Assembly (NCBI GenBank): GCA_047602475.1
Contig: JASGHE010000006.1
Coordinates: forward strand, 1-64,000
DNA: 64,000 bases
From: JAEUIE01 sp047602475
GTDB lineage: Bacteria; Planctomycetota; Planctomycetia; Gemmatales; HRBIN36
Reading direction: 5' to 3'
This document shows positions 16,399 through 25,561 of the stretch, one piece after another (position 1 is the stretch's first letter; each line of letters starts with the position of its first letter). A program made the translations under genes and the position numbers. The notes beneath the pieces were generated by a model. It did not search any database, had not been told where the DNA came from, and saw only the letters and a list, made by a program, of their open reading frames with translations.

Positions 16399-17270
16399 GT
16401 ACAGCCCGGAAGGAACAGGATGAACCCTTGATGGAACCGCCTGGCGAGCCGCAAGAGTGCGCCAACCCAGGTGCTTCACCAGAAGCCGGCATCCCTGCAA
16501 CGGATCCGCTTCCCTCGATGATCGTTTGCTGGCGCTGCGGGTTATCACCGGAATCTCAGGTACGATGCATTCATTGTGAAGCGGTACTTGAAGCTGGCGG
16601 CAAGAAGAAGAACAGCGGTTCGGCTTCTCAGGATCGATCGCCTTCCGTCCTGCGTTTGATACTAGCCTACTTTATCATGCTGTGTGTCTCGCTCGGCTGG
16701 TCCATGTTCATTCATTCCAGCCGCAATATCTCAGACTCGCAGCACGACGCAGGCATCATCATTGTGGAATGCCTCGATCTATTGATCACACTCTCTCTGT
16801 TCATCTTCCTGGGACGGATAAGACTGCCTTCGCCCGGTGAAAGAATTCGGGTTCTCTGCTGGTTTATCGCGCCCTGTGTCTCTTTGGTCTTGTACCTTCT
16901 AACACACTGGTATGTCGAATCGATCCGACGCTATGTCAATCTGGACTGGCTCCGCCGAGAATCGAACATGCACTTCACCCTGTTTTACGTGATCATTGTG
17001 GCAGTGCAGCCAGCGATCGTGGAGGAATTGTTCTTTCGATACTTCGCCTACGGTACGCTGCGAAAGCTAACCAACGTGCATGCAGCCGTGGTGCTGAGCG
17101 CCTTGATGTTCGCCCTGGCTCACCTTTACAACCCACTCGGCATGCCAATGCTCTTCGTCATGGGAATAGTACTAGGTTATGCGCGAGCAGGGAGCGGCGG
17201 GGTACTGCTGCCCATGCTCATGCACTTTGCCCATAACTTTACTGTTCTCTATCTGGGAAGCCAGCGATGA
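16395..17270 (+). CDS. CPBP family intramembrane protease with N-terminal zinc ribbon
   Basis: 291 residues. The cytoplasmic N-terminus has CWRCGLSPESQVRCIHC, a zinc-ribbon pair. About six membrane spans follow, with the CPBP motifs: EELFFRYFAYG (motif 1, EExxxR), FALAHLYNP (motif 2, H) and LMHFAHNF (motif 3, HxxxN). These residues build the metal or glutamate active site of Abi/Rce1-like proteases. Bacterial members act in peptide maturation, immunity to bacteriocins or membrane homeostasis. It overlaps both neighbours by four bases. The likely substrate is unknown. Confidence 0.9.
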   Translation: MSTARKEQDEPLMEPPGEPQECANPGASPEAGIPATDPLPSMIVCWRCGLSPESQVRCIHCEAVLEAGGKKKNSGSASQDRSPSVLRLILAYFIMLCVSLGWSMFIHSSRNISDSQHDAGIIIVECLDLLITLSLFIFLGRIRLPSPGERIRVLCWFIAPCVSLVLYLLTHWYVESIRRYVNLDWLRRESNMHFTLFYVIIVAVQPAIVEELFFRYFAYGTLRKLTNVHAAVVLSALMFALAHLYNPLGMPMLFVMGIVLGYARAGSGGVLLPMLMHFAHNFTVLYLGSQR

Positions 17271-18247
17271 TTGGAACGCACTTGAAGGCAAAGCCTACTT
17301 TGGGACTCCCCGCCATCGTATGCGCCAGCACGGCAGCAGCTCTTTTGTTAATGAGTCTGTTCTACATCAACGATGGAATAGCCTGGCACCTGGTACTCGC
17401 CGCGGTCTGGCCGATATGTCTGGCAGTTTCGTTCTGGCGAAATCGAGAGAAACTTTTCCTGGCTGAACTGGCCGAAGACGGCATCCTGACCAATGTGCCT
17501 GACCACGAACACGTGCCATATTCCACCATCATGGCTGTGCAGGCGGAAGAACCCCACCAGCGGTACTATCCTCTTCATGTACATTACAGCAGAGGGAAAT
17601 TATCGATACCGGCCCGTGTCGGAGTTCCCAGTATCGAGTTGCAACGCTTTCTTACCCAGTGGATTCCTCAGAACAAATTCCAGGCAGTCACCGGCGAGCT
17701 ACAGGCCATCTGCCAGAAACAAATCGACAAGTTCGGAGCGGATAAGGTTTTTGTTTACACGCCGAGGCTCGATGCCATCAAAGGGTTTCGCGGCAGGGGG
17801 GGCTGGGCCTTTTCCATAGCGACGGTGTTTACGGGGCTGTTCTGGATCATCGGCGGTCCGGTCGCTTCCATCAATCAGCGACATTTTGATGGAGCCAACT
17901 GGGCAGTGGCCGGTGTGATTTTCGCCCTGCTTGGCACAGTCCTGGGGTTGTTCTACTCCAGCCGGCGCTGGCTCAGCGGCGGTCTGCCTAAATGGAAGAA
18001 CTCCGGCGTCGTGATTTCTCCAATAGGATTGGCCATCATTCAAGACAAGTTGCGAGGGGAAATGAAATGGAATGAACTTAAACGACTGGTGTTCCCGGTG
18101 AAGCGAACCAGCCTGGATACCTCCAATTCCACCCGCATCGGCAGCATCAGGCTCGACTTCGGCGGAGGCAGTGTTGACATCTTTGATATCTACTGCCATC
18201 CGCTCGATGTGGTGCATGAACGAATCAAGGGGTATTGGCAGGGGTGA
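17267..18247 (+). CDS. Membrane protein, third gene of the CPBP operon
   Basis: 326 residues. Two spans at the N-terminus (LPAIVCASTAAALLLMSLFY, IAWHLVLAAVWPICLAVSFW) form a pair; a soluble part follows with a PH-like strand pattern (ELAEDGILTNVPDHEHVPYS), then two more spans (FSIATVFTGLFWIIGGPVAS, WAVAGVIFALLGTVLGLFY), and a second similar soluble part (ISPIGLAIIQDKLRGEMKW, RLDFGGGSVDIFDI). The alternation suggests two bPH2-like modules, each behind a membrane pair; this is inferred from pattern only. It starts inside the protease stop (ATGA). Confidence 0.65.
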   Translation: MIGTHLKAKPTLGLPAIVCASTAAALLLMSLFYINDGIAWHLVLAAVWPICLAVSFWRNREKLFLAELAEDGILTNVPDHEHVPYSTIMAVQAEEPHQRYYPLHVHYSRGKLSIPARVGVPSIELQRFLTQWIPQNKFQAVTGELQAICQKQIDKFGADKVFVYTPRLDAIKGFRGRGGWAFSIATVFTGLFWIIGGPVASINQRHFDGANWAVAGVIFALLGTVLGLFYSSRRWLSGGLPKWKNSGVVISPIGLAIIQDKLRGEMKWNELKRLVFPVKRTSLDTSNSTRIGSIRLDFGGGSVDIFDIYCHPLDVVHERIKGYWQG

Positions 18248-18269
18248 TGGTACATGCGGAGCCGTAACG

Positions 18270-18458
18270 ATGACTACCGCTCTGGATGATATGTTGAAAC
18301 GCTTGCCCAAAGCACGACGAGAGAATATACGTCGGCGAACACGAGAATTGTTGACAGAATACTCTTCGCTTCAAGAACTGCGCATGGCTCGGGCAGGAAG
18401 AACTTCGGGGCATTTAGCCAGGGACTTGTCTTGCAAAAAAGGTAACTGCAAGAAATAA
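18270..18458 (+). pseudogene. Remnant of an XRE-family antitoxin
   Basis: 62 codons: MTTALDDMLKRLPKARRENI, a helical charged part ending LLTEYSSLQELRMARAGRTS, then GHLARDLSCKKGNCKK and TAA. The pattern matches the start of HigA/XRE antitoxins in which a helical lead is followed by SLQELRKxxxxTQ-xLA-xLxxxQGxVSKxE; here the helix-turn-helix is cut in its recognition helix by the stop. The rest of the domain is absent. A Uma2 gene follows. The remnant reading is from recall of the family. Confidence 0.55.
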
Positions 18459-18480
18459 TGGATAGGGGAGGGAAAAGACT

Positions 18481-19185
18481 GTGTCCATGACATTGACAAA
18501 ACAAAAGCCGAATGCTCCGGTACCCTGGCTGGAGAATGGAGATCATTTGTCTCGTCGAGAGTTTGAACGACTCTATGAGCAGACTACCGACCAAACAAAA
18601 GCTGAGTTAATTCAAGGAATAGTTTATATGGCCTCTCCGGTACGCATTGACTTGCATGCTGAACAAGACAATCGAATAAATACCTGGATCGGCAACTATT
18701 CGATGTTTACTCCAGGGGTAAAAGCAGCGACCAACGGCAGCTTCCGTATTGATGATTGGAATGAACCTCAACCCGACGCAGTCTTGTTTCTCCCCAAAAA
18801 GTCAGGGGGGCATGCAGAAGTCGACGAAGAAGGCTTCCTAACAGGAATTCCTGAATTGATCATCGAGGTGTCCAACAGCAGTAAGAGCATCGATCTCAAC
18901 GCCAAGAAAAAAGTCTATCGAGAACATGGCGTCAAAGAGTACATCGTTTGGAGAGTGCTGGATGATATGATCGAATGGTTTGTTCACCAAAATGACTCTT
19001 ATCATCCTCTTGAAGCAGACGCTGAAGGCGTTCTTCGCAGCCAGGCCTTTCCCGGCCTTTGGCTGAACGTGCCCGCTATGCTTCGGGGCGATCTGCTGGA
19101 AGTCTTTGCGACCTTACAAAAAGGATGTGCAACGCCGGAACATCGGAAGTACGTTGAAGCCATTGGTCGAACCCAGCCAACTTAA
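18481..19185 (+). CDS. Uma2 family (DUF820) putative endonuclease
   Basis: 234 residues. The PD-(D/E)xK-like layout of Uma2 is clear: LSRREFERLYEQ, ELIQGIVYMASPVRIDLHAE, EPQPDAVLFLP (Asp), GIPELIIEVSNSS (Glu) and KKKVYREHGVKEYIVWRVLD. Uma2 proteins form large families in planctomycetes and cyanobacteria; the fold is nuclease-like, the biological role unproven. A GGGAGGG run lies about ten bases before the GTG at 18481; an ATG two codons in (18487) is the alternative. It follows a broken antitoxin gene in the same AT-richer stretch. Confidence 0.9.
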   Translation: MSMTLTKQKPNAPVPWLENGDHLSRREFERLYEQTTDQTKAELIQGIVYMASPVRIDLHAEQDNRINTWIGNYSMFTPGVKAATNGSFRIDDWNEPQPDAVLFLPKKSGGHAEVDEEGFLTGIPELIIEVSNSSKSIDLNAKKKVYREHGVKEYIVWRVLDDMIEWFVHQNDSYHPLEADAEGVLRSQAFPGLWLNVPAMLRGDLLEVFATLQKGCATPEHRKYVEAIGRTQPT

Positions 19186-19481
19186 CTCAATGTCACCCCT
19201 CTGTCATAAATAAATCGCTTTCCTGAGCGAGCAAAACCACGCTGTCCATGTCAAGCATAAAGCGGGGCATGAGGCAAAATGGTGTCAAATCGGCAGTTTA
19301 ATATGCTCATATCCTGACCATCCGATAAGTTGGGTAGTATTCCCTGCGTCAAAGAGGCAGACGGCTTGAACAGCGACAAAAACATCAAGCCGCACCCTCC
19401 AGACGGACGTATGATGTGTTTAGACGGTGACCCGCGGACCACTAACACGCGGCGGGCTAGATTAACTGAAAGGCCCGAATC

Positions 19482-19982
19482 ATGAGCATGCCCAAAGGTA
19501 AGAAACCGACACGATCCGCTAAGAGCCGTAAGGCTCCTTCCCCCTTGTTCCTGCTGAGCCAGGCGGAAACGATGCTTCCGCTGGTGACTCATATCGCTGA
19601 AGACATCCAAGCCCGCTGGCAACGGCTGCTGGAACTGGAAAAAGAACAGATCGATCTCGAACGCCGCAAGCGCGACCTGAGCTGGCCTGAACGATCCCGC
19701 CGATACCAGGTCAGCGATGAGATCACCACCGAGCAAGGCAAACTTCGCGATTCCGTCCTGGAACTCGAAGACCTGAACGTGATCCTCGTCGATCCCATCG
19801 TGGGTGAGACTGCTTTCCCGACACAGGTGCAGGGCCGCAAGGCATACTTCGTCTGGCGTGTGGGCGCGGAGAACGTCAAGTGGTGGTGCTTCGCCAACGA
19901 ACCGCAGCGCCGGGTGATCCCCGAAAGCTGGCGCAAGGTTGCACCGAGTTTGGAGAAGCCCGAAGTGGAACAGACGGTGTAA
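19482..19982 (+). CDS. DUF2203 family protein
   Basis: 166 residues. After a Lys/Arg-rich start, LFLLSQAETMLPLVTHIAED begins the domain (family pattern FTLEEANxxLPxVxxIxxD), followed by a helical hairpin rich in Glu/Arg, then DLNVILVDPIVGETAFPTQV and KAYFVWRVGAENVKWW (family pattern GxxVxLCWxxGExxIxxWH). It is cytosolic and of unknown function. A strong terminator follows at 20005-20037. Confidence 0.85.
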   Translation: MSMPKGKKPTRSAKSRKAPSPLFLLSQAETMLPLVTHIAEDIQARWQRLLELEKEQIDLERRKRDLSWPERSRRYQVSDEITTEQGKLRDSVLELEDLNVILVDPIVGETAFPTQVQGRKAYFVWRVGAENVKWWCFANEPQRRVIPESWRKVAPSLEKPEVEQTV

Positions 19983-20004
19983 CGAAAGAGTGTAATTCAT
20001 CAAC

Positions 20005-20037
20005 AAGAGCCTACGGTTAAACCCGTAGGCTCTTTTG
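20005..20037 (+). terminator. Rho-independent terminator
   Basis: GAGCCTACGG - loop - CCGTAGGCTC followed by TTTT, ten-base perfect stem, 25 bases after the DUF2203 stop. Confidence 0.9.
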
Positions 20038-20050
20038 CTATACTTCACCT

Positions 20051-20123
20051 TACCAGCCCGACGCGCTAGCGAGGGTGGACCTTGCGATTGCACGCGCTCC
20101 CTCGCTAGCGCGTCGGGCTGGTA
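20051..20123. repeat. 73-bp palindrome with perfect 25-base arms
   Basis: TACCAGCCCGACGCGCTAGC... at 20051-20075 is the exact complement of 20099-20123; the 23-base centre reads TGGACCTTGCGATTGCACG-like. It ends 21 bases before mutL, so it lies in the mutL leader. Degraded relatives are at 38899-38941 and 63247-63300. Confidence 0.85.
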
Positions 20124-20143
20124 TATCCACTCAGGATTTTTGC

Positions 20144-21964
20144 ATGCCCCGCATCCGTCAGCTTGATGCTAACCTCGTCAATCAGATCGCCGCCGGCGAG
20201 GTGATTGAACGACCGGGCAGTGCGCTGAAGGAGATGCTGGAAAACGCCATTGATGCCGGGGCGACGCAGATTGATGTCGAGGTGGAGCAGGGGGGCGTCG
20301 AACTGATTCGGGTCGTCGATGATGGCTGCGGCATGGTGCCCGACGATCTGCCGCTGGCTCTGTCGAGCCATGCCACCAGCAAAGTAAGCTCAGCTGATGA
20401 TCTGGAGAAGATTCAAACGCTCGGCTTCAGAGGAGAGGCTCTTGCTTCCATCGGCTCTGTGGCCCAGGTGTTGGTGCAAAGCCGATCTCGTGACCTGGAA
20501 CAGGGCAGCAACTCGCCTGCGACGGCGGCAAGTTCAGCTCCATCGACGTATGGAACGGTCGGCCTGGCACCCGCATCGAAGTGCGACATCTGTTCTACAA
20601 CCTGCCTGCCCGACGGAAATTCCTCAAGACCATCCCAACCGAAATGGGGCACCTCAGCGAAGCGGTCATTCGGCTGGCCCTGGGCTTCCCGCACGTCGGC
20701 ATCACGCTCAAGCATAATGATCGGGACGTGTTCGATGTCCCCACCACCAGCCCGCTCACGGAACGCATCACCCGGTTCTTCGGCGAAGAGGTGGGCAACA
20801 AGCTCATCCCCATCGAAGCGGAGCAGGGGCCGATCAAGCTCACGGGCTATATCGCTGATCCGTCAGTGAATCGGGGCAACAACCGGCTGCAATACTTCTT
20901 CGTCAATGGCCGCTGCATTCGTGATCGTACTCTACAGCACGCATTGCAGGATGGCATGCATGGCCTCTTGATGGTGGGCCGGTTTGGCATCGGCTTCCTC
21001 TATCTGGAGATGCCTCCCGACCTGGTCGATGTGAACGTGCATCCGAGCAAGGCCGAGGTGCGTTTCCGAGACAGCCAGACGTTGCATCATCTGGTGCGGG
21101 CTGCGGTGCGCAAGGCGCTACATGGCTTGCCGATGCACAACACGTTGCAGGCTCCGCCGGCACAGAATGGGAGTGCGGGGGCGTGGAGGCTGCAATCGTC
21201 GCCGCCTCCGATGAGGCCCTTGTTTCCCGAACCGGCACGGCCTGTGGTGGGACGAGCCGCGTTGCCTGAGTTGCCGCCCCCAGTTCGGCCTGGTGATGGG
21301 CGGGCCAGTGAAGGGCCGTTGCCGATCATCAGCACGCCAGCTTCTGCGCCGAACAGTGCAAGAGATCCCCGAACCTTACGTCCCCACTTACGATGGCCCC
21401 CGGGCGCTACAGTTCCACAACAGTTATCTCGTCGTTCTCGAAGGCGAGGGGATGCTGGTGATTGATCAGCATGCGCTGCACGAACGCATTCTGTATGAAC
21501 AACTGAAAGAGCGACTGCGAGCCGGGCAACTGGAGATTCAGCGGCTGCTGGTGCCGGAACCGGTCGATCTGCCCGCTGAGCAGCACGCCCTGGCCCTGGC
21601 TCATCAGGAACAGTTCCGCCAGATCGGGCTGGAGCTGCAACCCTTTGGCGGCACGACGCTGCTGGTGAGCAGTTACCCGGCCATCCTCAAGAACGCCAAG
21701 CCTGCCCAACTGGTGCGCACTGCTCTCGATCATCTAGTGACAGCCGGGGAAGCTCCGAGTGTGGAACTGCTGCTCGATCGACTGCTCTGTACGATGGCGT
21801 GTCACGCCGCTGTCAAAGCGGGGGACAAACTCACCCCCGCCGAGATGGATGCGCCGTTAGCCCAGCGCCATCTCTGCACCGATTCGCACCACTGCCCCCA
21901 CGGCCGCCCGACCTCGCTCTACTTCAGCAAGGCGGAGTTGGATAAGCAGTTTGAGAGGGTGTAG
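20144..21964 (+). CDS. mutL: DNA mismatch repair protein MutL, two frameshifts
   Basis: Three frames join to one MutL of about 600 residues. The N-terminal GHKL ATPase has QIAAGEVIERPGSALKEMLE, NAIDAGATQID, DDGCGMVPDDL and TLGFRGEALASI. The first break lies near 20503: one more G in the GGG run gives QGQQLACDGGKFSS, leading to IEVRHLFYNLPARRKFLK. The second lies near 21350, after a Pro-rich linker, where one base too many precedes QEIPEPYVPTYDG. The C-terminal domain has LVIDQHALHERILYEQL, the dimerisation core, ending HCPHGRPTSLYF. The endonuclease motif residues DQHAxHERxxYE are kept. Start is the ATG at 20144. MutL couples MutS mismatch recognition to strand removal. Breaks may be assembly errors. 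Confidence 0.88.
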
Positions 21965-22051
21965 GGGGGGCTCACCTCATTTATTGTCGAAGACATCCAA
22001 AGACAGGAAGTAGTCCTCGACCTGCGTATCTGGTACACTCCAGTCACCTTA

Positions 22052-23709
22052 TTGATTGGGAAACCCATGCTCCGTCTCACTGGGTGGTTCCTCATCCGTT
22101 GCCGCTGGCCACTTATCGTTGCACTCGCCACGATGGTGTTTCTGTTTTTTTCACTACAGCCACGACCACTGGCAGAGTATCGGCTGCAAAATAAAGAGTT
22201 GCTTCGTTTCACCAATGGTGCTGATTTCCAGATTTCCCCTTCGGGAATGTACGTATTGATCTTCAATTACAACAGTACCCTACATCTCTATCGACTGAAC
22301 AACATGGAGTTCATCTTCAAGCATAGATGCATCGATAAGACAGTTTGCGGGTTCGATGCTGACGATGGCCTGGCGTTCGCTTCGTATGGATCATTTGGTA
22401 AGGACGAAGATGATTCCATAGTGGAATGCTGGCATTGGCAGCCTGACCAATCCTCACCGCAGAAGTTAGGATTGTGCAAAGCGTTTCCAACCGGGCTTCG
22501 CCATTCCGGTTCCTGGCATGGAGATCGATTCAATCGAATGGCAGGTTTCGACGGCCAAACGCTCAACTGCCTGCTTTCTCCTGACACGAAGACCTGGCTT
22601 CTCCCCAGCCATAACGAGAAAACCTTCCATTTCGATCTCGTCGATTCAAGCAGCGGTCAGGTACGGGCTCGCCTGGAAAGACCCGACATCAGCACGGGAA
22701 CTTCGCACACCAATGGTATTCAGTTTGCTTTCAGTGCCAACAGCAACAAGCTACTCGCTCAAACAGATTTGCGCGATCCGGAACAATATCCGGAGAAAAA
22801 GCATACCCTGGAATGCTTCGATACACAGACAGGAAAACAGCTCCCCATTGGCAAGCTGCCTGAGGACGCAAAACTTGGCCGTCTGTGTCAGTGGGATAAC
22901 GACAGACTGGTGGGTCTAGACGTCAACAAGAACATGTTGACCATGCAGTGGCTTACCAAAGACAAGGGGTATCGACTTTCTCCGCTCCCCGAAACCATGC
23001 CCTCCTCATCAGAAACTAGTTGGGGCAGCAACGCAGATTTCCTCTGGGAAGCTCATATCGAATCGCTTTCCTTTCGTGTCCAAGCTGAAAAAGACAAAGT
23101 CGTCTACTGTTGGGAGCATGTGCTCTATCCCAAACGTGGCGGGTTGGGTGGACTCCCACCTTATCTCCATGGCTACCACTACGCTGCTCGTGATTTGAAA
23201 ACCGGCTATCTGCTTCACACCGAAATGTTAATTCATCCTCAGAAAAAAGAAGATGACATGATGCCAACAGGCTGGAGCCTGTTGGCATTCTCCCTGATCA
23301 CGTCTTGCTGTTTAGACAACCCTACGTGGAACTCCAGCCCTGGCAGGAAAAACTCGAATCTTGGCGCGATCAGTATGTAAACTGGCTGCCCAAGTTTTTT
23401 CGAAGAGATGCTACTCGATTACAATTGATTGAAGCGACGACCGGCCAAAGGCTTGACAACGTGACCTTTCCTCTCGGACGTAACGCTGTATTCCATCACA
23501 AACAGCAAAATGCCCTCTATATTTCAGGGCACAATGACGGCGAATATTTCCTTCTTCAGAAATTTGCCTACCCTCTTCACAAACCCTGGTATTTGATCCT
23601 CAGCTGGACTCTTGCCGTCTTCATTATTCTCCTCAGCCTTCAAGGGTTGCTCTACCTCATTCGTAATCGCCGAGGTGGTTTCCTTCTACGTGGGAAGGAG
23701 ACGAACTAG
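22052..23709 (+). CDS. Large membrane-anchored propeller-like protein, frameshifted
   Basis: Two frames (22052-23380 and 23305-23709) join near 23285 if one C is added to a CCC run, giving WSLLAFSPDHVLLF, a WD40/TolB-like blade motif. The N-terminus has a membrane anchor (WPLIVALATMVFLFFSL); a second span (LILSWTLAVFIILLSLQGLL) near the C-terminus is followed by a basic tail. The middle has blade-like strands (DFQISPSGMYVLIFNYNSTL, LNCLLSPDTKTWLLPSH, FAFSANSNKLLAQTDL). So a beta-propeller held outside the cytoplasm between two anchors. No exact family recognised. It is 87 bases downstream of mutL. Confidence 0.65.
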
Positions 23710-23779
23710 TTTGGTTCTCTCAAGGGAACTCTCCTTTGTTGGTTTTGTGATGGGCCAATTGATTGACAGTAGTTTCGTT

Positions 23780-23976
23780 TTCAATCTGAAGGTCGATTAA
23801 GAAACCCCCTCACCCCCGACCCCTCTCCCTCCGGGGGAGAGGGGAGCATGCAATGGCATCTCACTGGCTGAGTAATTTACCTTCCCTGCTTTGTTTTCCA
23901 TCACGGTTCAATCTGAAGGTCGATTAACAAACCCCTCACCCCCGGCCCCTCTCCCCGAGAGGGAGAGGGGAGCATG
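23780..23976. repeat. Direct pair of CCTCACCCC/GGGAGAGGG repeats
   Basis: TTCAATCTGAAGGTCGATTA occurs at 23780 and again at 23907, each time followed by a CCCCTCACCCCC ... GGGAGAGGGGAGCATG hairpin unit. The period is 127 bases. Related C-rich hairpins occur at about 33270 and twice between 62101 and 62252. Confidence 0.8.
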
Positions 23977-24213
23977 GACGGCCTCTCTCCATGTAGAGAG
24001 GGAGAGGGGTGAAGGCTAAATGTTATTCCCATGAAATAATATCGGGCTTGCTTCGGTATAGTTCTGCGAAGGATGTGTGTGGGCCACTGCTGAGACGGGT
24101 GGGGAGGGGGAAGTTGTTGATAGTGCTGCCGGGGGTGTTGCGAGATCACCTCTGTCACTATCCCTTTCCCCGACCCTCTCTTCGGTAGTGGGGCAATTGC
24201 TCCTTCCCTTGAT

Positions 24214-24299
24214 CTCCTCCCCTTACTAAGGGCAGGTGGGGTGGGTTCAGGTCTGCGGAGATATTACCCCCTCCAACTCCCCCTTAGAAAGGGGGAGAG
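24214..24299. repeat. C-rich double-hairpin repeat copy
   Basis: CTCCTCCCCTTACTAAGGGC ... CCCCCTTAGAAAGGGGGAGA. Same family as 6197-6434, 29131-29218, 35531-35619, 45313-45410 and 55950-56046. Confidence 0.75.
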
Positions 24300-24433
24300 A
24301 AGATAGGGAGAGAGAGAGAATGAACAGAACCCTTTCCCCCAGTTCTTGCTGGCATCCCTCTACATCGTTATTACAATGAGTTTTCATTTAATCCTCTTGT
24401 TGTGTTCTTTCCCCTCCTTTCCTGAGCGGTCGC

Positions 24434-25366
24434 ATGCCTGACATCGCAGAACTGAACAAACTCGCCCAGCACATCGGCACGTTCTTCCTTGGCAAAACAG
24501 ATTCGGTGCGGCTCGCCCTGGTGAGCATCCTGGCGGAGGGGCATCTCCTCGTCGAGGATGTGCCCGGCATCGGCAAGACGCTGCTGGCCCGAGTGCTGGC
24601 CAAGAGCCTGCGCTGCAGCTTCCACCGGGTGCAGTTCACGCCTGATCTGTTGCCGACCGATCTCACCGGGGCGGGCGTGTTTCGCCAGGCGACCGGTGAG
24701 TTTGAGTTTCGGCCTGGGCCGATCTTCGCCAACATCGTGCTGGCGGATGAAATCAACCGGGCTACCCCTCGTACACAGAGTGCGCTGCTGGAAGCGATGG
24801 GTGAAGGAGCGGTCAGCGTCGATGGCGAGACCCGGCAGCTCGATCTGCCCTTCATCGTGATCGCTACGCAGAACCCTTACGAGTTCGAGGGCACCTATGC
24901 CTTGCCGGAGAACCAGTTGGATCGGTTCGCGGTCCGCATTCGGCTCGGCTATCCGCCACGTGAAGTGGAGCGGGCGATTCTGACGCAGCACCGCCAGGGC
25001 GACCCGGCTGATCGGGTGCTGCCCATTCTGGAAAAGTCGGACGTGGTCAAGCTGCAACAGCAGGTGCGGCACGTGAAGGTCGATGATTCCATCGCTGACT
25101 ATCTGCTTTCGATCGCTGAGGCAACTCGAAGCAGGGATGATATTCATCTGGGGGTAAGTACACGCGGGGCGCTGACGCACTACCGCATTGCCCAGGCCAG
25201 CGCCTTGATGGCGGGTCGCGACTTTGTCACTCCTGATGATGTGAAGCACACAGCGGTCAGCGTGCTGGGGCACCGCATTGTGCCGAAGATGGCTTCGTCG
25301 GGGCTGGTCGATGCCGGGGACGAGGCGATCTTGACCATTTTGAAGACGATTCCTGTTCCGACGTAG
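24434..25366 (+). CDS. MoxR-family AAA ATPase
   Basis: 310 residues. Walker A VPGIGKTLLAR, the MoxR signature VQFTPDLLPTDLTGAGVF, Walker B VLADEINRATPRTQSALLEA, sensor 1 IATQNPYEFEGTYALPE and LDRFAVRIRLGYP. MoxR ATPases act as chaperones that mature or activate partner complexes, often with DUF58 and von Willebrand A proteins. A DUF58 gene lies about 195 bases downstream on the same strand, with a MITE-like element between them, so the pair is probably functionally linked. Confidence 0.93.
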   Translation: MPDIAELNKLAQHIGTFFLGKTDSVRLALVSILAEGHLLVEDVPGIGKTLLARVLAKSLRCSFHRVQFTPDLLPTDLTGAGVFRQATGEFEFRPGPIFANIVLADEINRATPRTQSALLEAMGEGAVSVDGETRQLDLPFIVIATQNPYEFEGTYALPENQLDRFAVRIRLGYPPREVERAILTQHRQGDPADRVLPILEKSDVVKLQQQVRHVKVDDSIADYLLSIAEATRSRDDIHLGVSTRGALTHYRIAQASALMAGRDFVTPDDVKHTAVSVLGHRIVPKMASSGLVDAGDEAILTILKTIPVPT

Positions 25367-25384
25367 TGCGGGAGTCAGAAGCCA

Positions 25385-25528
25385 GAAGTGATTTGAAAAA
25401 CCTGATAGATGTGGCAGGGGTCACAATGTACTCATCGTGCCCCCTGCGAAATAGCGAAAACTATGCACATTCAGCAGGGGGCAGCGGAGTACCGCTGACC
25501 CCTGCCACAGTTAATAATCACAGGGCAC
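25385..25528. mobile_element. MITE-like element, copy B
   Basis: Left end GAAGTGATTTGAAAAACC is degraded; hairpins are CACAATG/CATCGTG (one mismatch) and CAGCGG/CCGCTG around GTAC. It separates the moxR stop from the DUF58 start and so should be carried in their common transcript if they are one operon. The right end is decayed. Confidence 0.7.
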
Positions 25529-25561
25529 CTGATGCGGGGGAGCCCGCAGGAGCCAGGAGAA

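Larger units (their letters stand above)
23710..24433. other. 724-base repeat-filled gap
   Basis: No coding sequence seen. It holds two direct copies of a C-rich repeat (23780-23850, 23907-23976) and one copy of the double-hairpin repeat (24214-24299), with a purine-rich tract before moxR. Confidence 0.7.

Noticed and set aside
19251..20093. 280-codon minus-strand open frame over DUF2203
   Set aside because: Plus-strand DUF2203 motifs and terminator are clear; the minus frame runs through the terminator and a repeat.
23780..23976. Possible CRISPR-like array
   Set aside because: Only two repeat units, spaced by 127 bases, with internal hairpins and no cas genes; it is a dispersed repeat pair.
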